NCBI GenBank assembly: GCA_030616935.1
Contig: JAUWWJ010000006.1
Coordinates: 1 to 15,007 of the forward strand
DNA: 15,007 nt
Direction: 5' to 3'
Origin: Planctomycetaceae bacterium
GTDB taxonomy: Bacteria; Planctomycetota; Planctomycetia; Pirellulales; UBA1268
Part shown: positions 7,140 to 15,007 of the stretch, one piece after another
Numbering within the stretch: position 1 is the first letter of the stretch
Layout: every line of letters starts with the position of its first letter
Program-made: the position numbers and the translations under genes
Notes under the pieces: generated by a model
What the model was told of the DNA's origin: nothing
The model's input: the letters and a program-made list of their open reading frames with translations, nothing else
Databases searched by the model: none

Positions 7140-9635
7140 TTACACATCAAGATTTCTAACATCGAGAGCGTTCCGTTCTATAAACTCCCGACGAGGCTCG
7201 ACTTTCTCTCCCATCAACGTACGGAAGAGTTCATGAGCGGCGGCTGCATCTTCCATTGAGACACGAAGAAGTGTTCGATTGGATGGATCGAGGGTTGTTT
7301 CCCGGAGTTCTTCTGCGTTCATTTCACCCAGGCCCTTAAACCGGGTAATGGCCAAACCCTTCTCGCCAGCACGTCGCACGGCAGTAAGGAGACCTCTTAG
7401 ATCATCAAGTCCGATTTTGTTCTCGCCCCGACGCAGCAGATATCGAGGCTCTTCCGTACCCGTTCTGTCCTCCGGCATGAGGGACTCAATTCCAAATCCC
7501 ATAGAATCAAGCTCCGTGAGCCCCGCATTGATGCTGCGGACCTCATGAAGATCTATAACGATAAGTTGATGTTCAGCAGATTCCGGATCGGCTGCACCAC
7601 CTCCTCCTGGCTTATTTTCATCAGCTTTGCCAGCCTCTAATTCACCTCCTGTGATTTTCTCTTTTGACTCAACAAATGACTCGAGCTGGTCCCGACTCGT
7701 GAACCAGTGCTCTTCAGCACCAAAAAATACGTGATACATTGGCAGCTTTTTTGTCTCCGAATCTCGACGAGCTGCGTGGTCGCGCAAGCTAATTCCTCGA
7801 CGCTCAAGGGCGACCAAGGCATCCTCTAATCCTGCCAGCGTCCGACAGAGCCTCTGCATCTCTTCCCCAGCCAATTCCCGCCCATCACCAGGTAGAAAAA
7901 CACCTTCTCCAAGGCCTTGGTCAAGCAGTTGTTGTTTCATTTCCTCTTCTGTTTGCACATAGTACACATGCTTCTTGTTCCGCACGCGAAACAGTGGTGG
8001 TTGCGCAACATAGACATGGCCAGATACAACCAGTTGATACATCTGCCTGTAGAAAAAGGTGAGCAAGAGCGTGCGAATGTGGGAACCATCAACATCAGCA
8101 TCCGTCATAATGACGACTTTGTCGTATCGGCGTTTTGTTAGATCCGCCTCAGGCCCAATGCCTGCTCCAATTGCTGAAATAACACTTCGCACTTCTTCGT
8201 TCGCAAGAACCTTGTCCTCACGACTTTTGTACGCATTAATAATTTTTCCACGAAGAGGAAGAATCGCTTGATATTCACGTAGACGGCCACCCTCGGCTGA
8301 GCCGCCGGCTGAATCACCCTCGACGAGATAGAGTTCACATTTATCAACATCTTTGCTTGTGCAGTCACGAAGTTTTCCTGGAAGACCACCACCTGAGAGT
8401 GCACCTTTTCTTTCACGCAAAAGTGCTTTTGCTTTTTGAGCAGCAGTACGCGCTTCGGCAGCCAGGACCCCTTTTTGAACAATAGCTTTTGCGCTCTTGG
8501 GGTGCTCCTCCAGATATTTCCCAAGGAACTCACCCACGGCTGACGTTATGATGCTTTCAACTTCACTGTTACCCAGTTTGGTCTTTGTCTGGCCTTCAAA
8601 TTGTGGCTCAGCAACTCGTACACTCACAACAGCTGTAATTCCTTCCCGAACATCATCACCTGTTGGTATTAAATCCTTATAGATCCCTGTTTTCTTGCCA
8701 TATGAATTCAGACTTCGGGTAAGCGCTGAACGAAAACCAGAAACATGCGTTCCACCTTCATTTGTGGAAATGTTATTCACATAACTGTGAACGTTTTCGG
8801 TAAAGTCGCTGGTGTATTGAAGGGCTATATCCCAGGCGACACCCTCTGTTTCACCTTTGAGACAGATGACATCGGGATGGACAGCATCACTTGACCTATT
8901 CAGCCATTCAACAAATTCTTCAACTCCCCGCTCATAGTGATACTCCTCTGTCTGACCACTCGAAGCATCCGTGAAGACAATACGCACGCCCGAGTTAAGG
9001 AATGCTAATTCCTGCAAACGGCGAGCAAGAATATCCCAGGAAAATTTTGTCTGCGGAAATATTTGAGGGTCTGGTTTAAATGTTGTTTTTGTACCCGTCG
9101 TAGTCGCGGTGCCCATCTTACGAACAGGCCCAGTGGGCTCACCACGCTGATATTCCTGCTGCCAGAGATGTCCATCTCGTGCTACCTCAACCTCACACCA
9201 TTCAGAAAGGAAATTGACGACTGTGACACCGACACCATGAAGACCACCGGATGTCTGGTACGCGCCCTTTTCAAATTTTCCGCCAAATTTGAGAACTGTC
9301 ATCACGCCTTCAAGGGTCGACACTTCACGATCCATCTCTTCTGAAAGTTGCTCGTGGATTCCTGTAGGGATTCCACGTCCGTCATCTTCAATGGTCACAC
9401 TACCGTCGACATTTACTGTCACTGATACTCTATAAGCATATTTAGCCATACACTCATCAATCGAGTTATCAACGACTTCATAGATCAAATGATGAAGTCC
9501 GCGTGACGTATTGTCACCGATATACATTCCAAACCGTTCTCTCACATGCTCACGGTCAGAGAGATGCTTCAAGTCAGTACTTGTGTAACCTGCCTCAGAT
9601 GAATTTTCTGCAGGGGATGGTGCTGATTCAGCCAT
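7140..9635 (-). CDS. gyrB: DNA gyrase subunit B
   Basis: This is the ATPase/TOPRIM subunit of gyrase, which introduces negative supercoils with GyrA. I chose ATG 9635 because AAAGG lies 5 nt upstream; a GTG two codons earlier is less well placed. The protein is 831 aa. The GHKL ATPase shows EVVDNSIDE (53-61), DDGRGIP (84-90) and GGLHGVGV (130-137). The TOPRIM domain shows LYLVEGDSAGGS (435-446), PLRGKIINAY (460-469) and TDADVDGSHIR (511-521), with the metal-binding E and DxD residues intact. The C-terminal RFKGLGEMN (765-773) and LMGEKVEPRREFI are present. Between TOPRIM and the tail there is a long insertion (about 565-755) compared with short GyrBs of about 640 aa, including a glycine-rich patch (GGGG 677-680). 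It follows dciA by 80 bp and is the last gene of the replication cluster. Confidence 0.97.
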   Translation of the reverse strand: MAESAPSPAENSSEAGYTSTDLKHLSDREHVRERFGMYIGDNTSRGLHHLIYEVVDNSIDECMAKYAYRVSVTVNVDGSVTIEDDGRGIPTGIHEQLSEEMDREVSTLEGVMTVLKFGGKFEKGAYQTSGGLHGVGVTVVNFLSEWCEVEVARDGHLWQQEYQRGEPTGPVRKMGTATTTGTKTTFKPDPQIFPQTKFSWDILARRLQELAFLNSGVRIVFTDASSGQTEEYHYERGVEEFVEWLNRSSDAVHPDVICLKGETEGVAWDIALQYTSDFTENVHSYVNNISTNEGGTHVSGFRSALTRSLNSYGKKTGIYKDLIPTGDDVREGITAVVSVRVAEPQFEGQTKTKLGNSEVESIITSAVGEFLGKYLEEHPKSAKAIVQKGVLAAEARTAAQKAKALLRERKGALSGGGLPGKLRDCTSKDVDKCELYLVEGDSAGGSAEGGRLREYQAILPLRGKIINAYKSREDKVLANEEVRSVISAIGAGIGPEADLTKRRYDKVVIMTDADVDGSHIRTLLLTFFYRQMYQLVVSGHVYVAQPPLFRVRNKKHVYYVQTEEEMKQQLLDQGLGEGVFLPGDGRELAGEEMQRLCRTLAGLEDALVALERRGISLRDHAARRDSETKKLPMYHVFFGAEEHWFTSRDQLESFVESKEKITGGELEAGKADENKPGGGGAADPESAEHQLIVIDLHEVRSINAGLTELDSMGFGIESLMPEDRTGTEEPRYLLRRGENKIGLDDLRGLLTAVRRAGEKGLAITRFKGLGEMNAEELRETTLDPSNRTLLRVSMEDAAAAHELFRTLMGEKVEPRREFIERNALDVRNLDV

Positions 9636-9715
9636 GGACACCTTTCGCGAAACAATTGAGTGAATTGAAAAACATTTTTTATGAACGAATTTTTAGAATC
9701 CTAAACATATCGATC

Positions 9716-10078
9716 CTACTTCTGACCTGCTTCGATGAGGAGACGACAACGAATATCCGTAATCCCTTCCGATGGCAGCAGCGATTGCAGTTTTTGAATG
9801 ACTTCATGTTTATGAAATCCCATTTCCTGAACAAGTGCTGAATGCGTTACAAATACTTCAAGAACACCTCGTCGAACGACACCTGCCTGTGAACCCCCTC
9901 GCAAACTTTCTGGGGCGACACTTTCCCATGCAGAACGTAACGCATCACTTCCTTGCTCCCGGTCGTAGCCGGCCCTCGCCATCAACCTCGACAAAACATT
10001 TCCGAGGGTTCGTGGGTCTGTCATTCGGCTAGTTTTCCAATGTGAAGACACTGAAGGCACAGTGATTATCCTTTGCAT
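9716..10078 (-). CDS. dciA: DUF721 / DciA family protein
   Basis: DciA-type DUF721 proteins interact with the replicative helicase DnaB and help load or operate it in bacteria without DnaC/DnaI-type loaders. The 120-aa ORF starts 9 nt after the dnaN stop. An internal ATG at 10024 gives 102 aa starting MTDPRTLGNVLSRLMARAGY, which resembles the family N-terminus better. Neither start has a clear Shine-Dalgarno, so the start is open. Family pattern: LGNVLSRLMARAGY, then SAWESVAPESL, then a beta-hairpin-like GVVRRGVLEVFVTHSALVQE, then HEVIQKLQSLLP and a strand ending in IRCRLL. Its place between dnaN and gyrB, where many bacteria have recF, supports the call. Confidence 0.8.
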   Translation of the reverse strand: MQRIITVPSVSSHWKTSRMTDPRTLGNVLSRLMARAGYDREQGSDALRSAWESVAPESLRGGSQAGVVRRGVLEVFVTHSALVQEMGFHKHEVIQKLQSLLPSEGITDIRCRLLIEAGQK

Positions 10079-10087
10079 GACGAGCGA

Positions 10088-11200
10088 CTAATCAGCCGCT
10101 AACGGCATAACACAGTACCCATAACCATCATCAGTTCGATAGACACACGCACTTTGCCCATCCGTGAGTTCGACATCAATCGAAGTTGCTGGATCGAGGA
10201 CTCGAAGGAATTCGCTTACGAAACGGGGATCAAGTTTGATCTGTACTGTTTCACCACTGTAATCAATGGGCATCTCCACACGACTCTGGCCGCTTTCTGC
10301 GGATTGCCCCGCAAGGACCAATTGTCCCGACTCAAATCCGAAATCAACACCTTTGGATTGTTCACTCGTAACAATGGCTGCCTGCCGAACCGCTGAAAGC
10401 AAAGGTCCAGCTACAACTTTGACACTCACGGCATCTGGTCTTTCTGGAAAAACATCTCGCCAACGAGGAAACCTTCCCTCGACAAGCCGTGCTGATATCG
10501 TGGTGTGTCCCGTGTGAATCAACACGTCACTTCCTTGGACAGCCAGTTTAACTGGTGCCTCTGCATCGCCCAGGCTTCGTTCAATGAGTTGCATAGCTCG
10601 AGCTGGAACAATCGGTTGAGTCGCTGGCAGTTCACCACCCTGAATCGATGATGGTCCCTCCATCTTTGCCAGACGGCGTCCATCGGTCCCGACAGCCACT
10701 ACCGTAGCATCCGTTAACTCGAGGAGAACACCTCCGAGTGCGTATCGACTTGACTCGTTGTCGGTAGCAAATACCGTCCTTCGAACCAGTTCACGAACTA
10801 ACGGTGTGGAAAGTTCAAAGCAAGCATCTGTAGGAAATGTCGCTACAGATGGAAATTCAACTGGATCTTCTGCAGGTAAACGAAACTGACTTCGAGCAGC
10901 CTTGACGACCGTTGCGTTTCCATCGGTCTCAATCTCGAATGTTGTGCCCGGTGGACTTTCCCGGACGATTGCCATTAATCGTACGCTAGGTAGGAGCACG
11001 CTTCCTGCTGCTGTTGTTTCGACACCTTCGATTTCAGTACGAATGCCTATTTCCAAGTCCGTGGCTGAGAGGACTGCAGTGGATCCATCGACGTCCAATT
11101 TCACGTTTGTAAGGACCGGCCTTGTTGACCGGGAGGGCACAACAGCTGCTGCTGTTTGAAGAGCGGCTAGAAGCGGTTCACGAGTACATCGCAAGTTCAT
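10088..11200 (-). CDS. dnaN: DNA polymerase III beta subunit (sliding clamp)
   Basis: This is the ring clamp that tethers DNA polymerase III and other partners to DNA. I chose ATG 11200 by family length and N-terminus (MNLRCTREPLLAALQ, equivalent to the usual MKF...REALLKAL). No Shine-Dalgarno is visible, and further in-frame sequence upstream (to 11266) is unlike the family. The protein is 370 aa with three clamp repeats. Typical segments: SRSTRPVLTNV (23-33), LSATDLEIGI (45-54), ESPP (81-84), FRLPAEDPVEFP (106-117), SSRYALGGVLLEL (150-162), AVGTDGRRLA (169-178), GRFPRWRDVFP (242-252), and the C-terminal YGYCVMPLAAD, close to the usual Y-x-VMPL ending. It is preceded by a non-coding gap of about 670 bp after the DnaA-like gene. 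Confidence 0.96.
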   Translation of the reverse strand: MNLRCTREPLLAALQTAAAVVPSRSTRPVLTNVKLDVDGSTAVLSATDLEIGIRTEIEGVETTAAGSVLLPSVRLMAIVRESPPGTTFEIETDGNATVVKAARSQFRLPAEDPVEFPSVATFPTDACFELSTPLVRELVRRTVFATDNESSRYALGGVLLELTDATVVAVGTDGRRLAKMEGPSSIQGGELPATQPIVPARAMQLIERSLGDAEAPVKLAVQGSDVLIHTGHTTISARLVEGRFPRWRDVFPERPDAVSVKVVAGPLLSAVRQAAIVTSEQSKGVDFGFESGQLVLAGQSAESGQSRVEMPIDYSGETVQIKLDPRFVSEFLRVLDPATSIDVELTDGQSACVYRTDDGYGYCVMPLAAD

Positions 11201-11413
11201 GTGGAGGGCACTGTTTTGGGGAAGAGGGCAAAATGAAACCCATTTCGATACGCGGATACCACGCAATCTAGGGACCCCTCAATTTACCTGATTTCTTCGT
11301 GTTTCACAGAAGATTTATGAGATTTTTTTGGGTTAAAAACAACTTGTTTTCATGTCTTTTTAGCACCTCTACGTGCGGAACGGATAATCACTTCTTTATG
11401 TCTTCTACTTAAT

Positions 11414-11430
11414 CTTTTCTATAAGAAAAG
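11414..11430. repeat. Inverted repeat at the edge of a purine-rich tract
   Basis: CTTTTCT (11414-11420), ATA, AGAAAAG (11424-11430): a perfect 7-bp AT-rich inverted repeat. The right arm begins a nearly pure A/G run on the plus strand through 11460, followed by TAGAAGTAA (11462-11470). In an origin such a tract could be an unwinding element; no function is shown. Confidence 0.45.
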
Positions 11431-11701
11431 AAAGGAATAAAAGAAAAAGAAGGAAAAGGATTAGAAGTAAGAGTAATACAGACAATCAATACATATTTAT
11501 ACAAGACAATATGGTGATGAAAGCTACGTTGATCATCTAACGTGAGAAGCATTTGGGACTTTAAAAACAGAGCATTGACACGAGCAGATGAAACTTCCAA
11601 AGCATGCATACAGATGTGGAAGCTTTGTCTGAAACGTGTTGATTGTTCGTTTTTTAGTTTCCTTTTTTGTGTTGTCTGAATAATTGCATAGCACTAATAC
11701 G

Positions 11702-11758
11702 ACGTCAGAACTCTATCTGGGGCAGGCTTAGAACATGCCTGTTTACAGAGGATGACGT
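11702..11758. repeat. Nested inverted repeats (possible cruciform or structured RNA)
   Basis: Three arm pairs are nested: ACGTCA (11702-11707) with TGACGT (11753-11758); CTCT (11711-11714) with AGAG (11747-11750); CAGGC (11723-11727) with GCCTG (11737-11741). The arms are in the right order to form one interrupted hairpin of 57 nt. No T-run follows. It lies about 115 bp from the stop codon of the DnaA-like gene, inside the candidate origin region. Confidence 0.35.
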
Positions 11759-11873
11759 GTGAGACTTCTGATGAGTGCGTGATCTTGAGTTGGTGTAAGA
11801 ATGTTGATACACCCTGAAACACTAAAATAGACAAAATGATGTCACCAGATTGAACACTTTCACGACACGTTTC

Positions 11874-12989
11874 TCAACAGATGCTCGTGTGCCCCAATCG
11901 GCTTTTAATTGTTCGAAGGTCAGCATCAGCTCCTTGGTCCTGTTGTAGTATTTCTGTGGTGACTTTCAAGCTATGGAGGACGGTAGAGTGATCTCGACCA
12001 CCAAAGAGCCTTCCAATTTCATGGCTGCTTAAATTTGTCATTTCTCGAACACAGTAGATAGCTAAACCTCGTGGTCGCACGTGACATCGACGTTGAGAGC
12101 CGTTCCGAATATCCTTATCCGTCACCCGAAAGTGGCTGGCTACTGCGAAGATAATTCTATTGACTGTGTCTATCTCTTTAACATCAATCGGCCTCGATTT
12201 TTTGGTATGAGGCTCTCGACCCGGAAGAGTCGGTGCTATTTTTGCATACCCCTTTTTTTTCTTTTGTTGTGTGGATGAGGACCCATTTGGAATGTGAAGT
12301 AAAAACCCTGCAGACAGTCGTGAAGAAAGAAAGGGGTGTAAATCAAGAGTTGCGGGATGGTTCGGGAGGGTTATGAGTACCAGAGAGAAATGTGTAAGCA
12401 GCAGGTCAATGCATTGACCTGCCATAAACTGGTCTGATTCATTTTTTGAAATACGGTCAATTCGGTTCATAACAACCATACTCAAACTATTGTCCGAGTG
12501 ATCCGCTATTTGATCATTCGACAATAGAAATTTTCGCAACGGTCGAAGTGATCCTACAGAGCGATATTTTTTAATCACTGTTGCTAGGGAAGAGCCTTCT
12601 ATCCGTGCCCACACTCTGCACGGACGACTGCTATCTGGGTTACTGGTCGTTTTGTCGCAAGACAGTGTTTCCCACGACGTTATTGCATTCAGTAGCCAGG
12701 CTTCGCATGAATCTTGTTGACTCCCAAAGCCGACAACCAAAAGGCCGCGTTGTTCTGACGTTGGGCATGTTGGTTGAGTGGCTAAATCAACGCTTTTTTT
12801 AATACAAAAATCAAATGTTGATTCAGCAAGAAAATCAAAAGTCAATGGCTGGATAGAAAGGATAGCTGCCATTGGATGACCACATTGCAGTTCGAGGTAA
12901 TGTGTGGCCGCCATGCCAGATAAATGAGCCACGTCCTTCCGGGCTCTCCCCAACAGTGTCAGGCTAGGGAATCTTTCTATCTTCTGCAA
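11874..12989 (-). CDS. dnaA: Divergent DnaA homologue with a degenerate AAA+ domain
   Basis: This is probably the chromosomal initiator or a derivative of it, judged by its place upstream of dnaN-dciA-gyrB. The ORF is 371 codons. A TTG start at 12989 directly follows the upstream TGA; ATGs at 12914 and 12872 are alternatives, and none has a clear Shine-Dalgarno. The C-terminal part (about 268-371) is a clear DnaA domain IV: RPRG (305-308), REMTNLSSHEIGRLFGGRDH (315-334), STVLHS (335-340). The central part aligns to the AAA+ core: TFDFCIKKSVDLATQP (58-73); LLVVGFGSQQDSCEAWLLNA (83-102), where the Walker A GxxGxGKT should be, without its Lys/Thr; MVVMNRID (171-178) for Walker B, with Asn-Arg replacing Asp-Asp; and LSSRLSAG (221-228), with the box VII Arg224 kept. 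The lid/sensor-2 region is missing and replaced by a linker with KKKK (243-246). Residues 1-57 are not recognised as DnaA domain I. Loss of ATP binding is inferred. Confidence 0.85.
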   Translation of the reverse strand: MQKIERFPSLTLLGRARKDVAHLSGMAATHYLELQCGHPMAAILSIQPLTFDFLAESTFDFCIKKSVDLATQPTCPTSEQRGLLVVGFGSQQDSCEAWLLNAITSWETLSCDKTTSNPDSSRPCRVWARIEGSSLATVIKKYRSVGSLRPLRKFLLSNDQIADHSDNSLSMVVMNRIDRISKNESDQFMAGQCIDLLLTHFSLVLITLPNHPATLDLHPFLSSRLSAGFLLHIPNGSSSTQQKKKKGYAKIAPTLPGREPHTKKSRPIDVKEIDTVNRIIFAVASHFRVTDKDIRNGSQRRCHVRPRGLAIYCVREMTNLSSHEIGRLFGGRDHSTVLHSLKVTTEILQQDQGADADLRTIKSRLGHTSIC

Positions 12990-14210
12990 TCACATGGGAT
13001 GATTTGGGCTGACCGAAGAACCCTTTTGGAGAATACGATAGATTTTTTCTAATGCCGTTTCGAGATCATTTGCATATGTTGTTCGCCCGAAACTGAATCG
13101 AATTGCTGACTGAATGACGGGCTTTGGAAGGTTCATCGCGATAAGTGCTGGCGCTGGCTCCTGAGAACCACTGGCACATGCTGTTCCCGTTGCAACGGCA
13201 AGTCCAGCAAGATCAGCTGCCATCATAAAAGCCTGTCGGTCAATGCCAGGGAAGGCAATGGTCGAGATATGCGGGCTTCGTCTTGTGTTCTGACAAATAA
13301 TGGAGGGGACGATACCAACCTCTTTGGCCATTTCGCAAATCGTAGACTCAAAAGATTCTCTCAAAATCGTTAGCCGTCTCGATTCAGAATGTTGCTGTGT
13401 AATCGCTTGATGAGCTGCTTCTTGACATCCAGCGATCAGCGCCACAGGCTCTGTGCCACCCCGCATCGCCAGTTGCTGGGAACCAGAAAAGAGTGGCTTC
13501 CATTCAACATTTTTCTTGATGATGAGACAACCAATTCCGCGTGGACCACCAAATTTGTGTGGTGTGAAGGCGAGGCTGGTTGCTCCAGTTTCAGGAAAAG
13601 ATACAGGAATTTTCCCAACGGCTTGGGTTGCATCGACATGAAGGGTGTACCGTGTGTCGGTGTCCTCCAGCACCTGTTGAATGCCTGGCATGTCCTCAAC
13701 TGCACCTGTTTGTCCACAAACAAGTGTTGTTGAAAGGAATACGTTGTGGGCATTGACATCTTCGAGACGAGAACGTTGTTGGCTGCTGGTATCGAGAGAA
13801 AGGAGCCACGACTGGAGATCCTTTTTGCAAAGGCAGCCATTTTCATCAAGTGGAAGTATGGTCTGTTTTGCTGATTGTGTAGTAAGGGAAAGTGCAGCAT
13901 TCCGGAGGCTTTCGTGGTCTCGTTGGCTCGTCCCAAATGCAGTTTGTTCTGGATTTCTCAGGCCGTGGATAGCAAGATAATTAGCCTCCGTTGCACCGGA
14001 TGTGAAAATGAGCGTAGCATCTGGACAGTCAAAATATTCAAGTATTTTGCCCCTTGATTCATCCAGCATGTGGTGTGCACGCCTACCTGCACGATGTGGG
14101 CTCGATGGGTTCGCGAAGCAATCAGCCTGAATCTGAGAGATTGTATCGGCTACGATCGGATCAACAGGTGTCGTTGCCGCGTGGTCGAGGTAAATCTCAC
14201 GGTTTGACAT
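12990..14210 (-). CDS. Class V aminotransferase, cysteine desulfurase-like (NifS/IscS family)
   Basis: Family members use PLP to take sulfur from cysteine as a persulfide for Fe-S clusters or thiolated tRNA. ATG 14210 was chosen because the protein then begins MSNREIYLDHAATTP, the usual N-terminus; an ATG at 14258 would overlap gmd. The protein is 406 aa. It shows SGATEANYLAI (71-81), His99 in RDHES, HVDATQAVGKIPV (191-203), the PLP lysine Lys219 in TPHKFGGPRGIG (216-227), a mobile-loop cysteine Cys345 in TGTACASGSQEPAP (341-354), and IRFSFGRTT (370-378). One departure: the conserved NNE[TI]G motif is CGQTG here (165-169), so true cysteine desulfurase activity is not certain. It lies 22 bp after gmd and ends one codon before the DnaA-like start, in the same frame. 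Confidence 0.85.
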   Translation of the reverse strand: MSNREIYLDHAATTPVDPIVADTISQIQADCFANPSSPHRAGRRAHHMLDESRGKILEYFDCPDATLIFTSGATEANYLAIHGLRNPEQTAFGTSQRDHESLRNAALSLTTQSAKQTILPLDENGCLCKKDLQSWLLSLDTSSQQRSRLEDVNAHNVFLSTTLVCGQTGAVEDMPGIQQVLEDTDTRYTLHVDATQAVGKIPVSFPETGATSLAFTPHKFGGPRGIGCLIIKKNVEWKPLFSGSQQLAMRGGTEPVALIAGCQEAAHQAITQQHSESRRLTILRESFESTICEMAKEVGIVPSIICQNTRRSPHISTIAFPGIDRQAFMMAADLAGLAVATGTACASGSQEPAPALIAMNLPKPVIQSAIRFSFGRTTYANDLETALEKIYRILQKGSSVSPNHPM

Positions 14211-14232
14211 GTCCACTTCGCTTGTGTGAGGG

Positions 14233-15007
<775 letters not shown>

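Larger units (their letters stand above)
11201..11873. other. Intergenic region between the DnaA-like gene and dnaN; candidate replication origin (oriC)
   Basis: This stretch of about 670 bp contains no convincing gene. It lies where many bacteria carry oriC. It is AT-rich near 11300-11520, with a strand-asymmetric purine tract (11424-11460, one pyrimidine only), an inverted repeat CTTTTCT-ATA-AGAAAAG (11414-11430) and a nested inverted repeat (11702-11758). I see no good match to TTATCCACA; the closest are partial (such as TTATCCGTT on the minus strand near 11388, and TGTGGAAGC near 11615). The oriC call is therefore positional and compositional only. It must also hold the dnaN promoter unless dnaN is transcribed through from upstream. 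Confidence 0.4.

Noticed and set aside
11409..11609. 66-codon minus-strand open frame in the dnaA-dnaN gap
   Set aside because: Its C-terminal half is encoded by the low-complexity polypyrimidine strand of the purine tract; no start signal or family motif supports it.
11874..12989. The DnaA-like ORF as a decayed pseudogene
   Set aside because: The frame is intact over 371 codons, the DNA-binding signature is nearly perfect and the core strands remain alignable; this fits a functional divergent protein better than decay, though selection was not measured.

Overview
The window looks like part of a Planctomycetota chromosome, probably Pirellulales-like and of moderate GC. This is inferred from the two secreted DUF1080-type (3-keto-disaccharide hydrolase fold) proteins, the large B12-dependent ribonucleotide reductase, the long GyrB with an insertion, and the gyrB-dciA-dnaN-dnaA order without recF. 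No rRNA, tRNA, CRISPR array, transposase or phage gene was seen.

Layout. The 5' end of a DJ-1/PfpI family gene runs off the left edge on the minus strand. A 538-bp gap separates it from a divergent nrdJ on the plus strand, which ends in a strong intrinsic terminator. Converging on nrdJ are pgk (glycolysis) and, just upstream of it, a secreted LamG/DUF1080-like protein, both on the minus strand. A 72-bp divergent spacer follows, then a short plus-strand pair: a stand-alone MEKHLA-domain protein and a secreted DUF1080 protein. This pair converges with gyrB. From gyrB to the right edge everything is on the minus strand. In transcription order it is: gmd (cut by the edge), a class V aminotransferase resembling cysteine desulfurase, a highly altered DnaA, a non-coding gap of about 670 bp, dnaN, dciA (DUF721) and gyrB.

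The gmd-to-gyrB half is the replication-origin neighbourhood: initiator, sliding clamp, helicase loader/operator and gyrase. The most remarkable feature is the DnaA homologue. Its C-terminal DnaA-box-binding domain is well preserved. Its AAA+ domain has lost the Walker A lysine/threonine and both Walker B aspartates, and the lid/sensor-2 part is replaced by a short lysine-rich linker. The gap between this gene and dnaN is the natural place for an oriC, yet it has no good match to the consensus DnaA box. It does have an AT-rich purine/pyrimidine strand-asymmetric tract and several inverted repeats. The upstream class V aminotransferase also departs from its family at a PLP-site motif, and it lies in the same reading frame as the DnaA-like gene, separated only by one TGA. 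These points together are the best candidates for unusual biology here.
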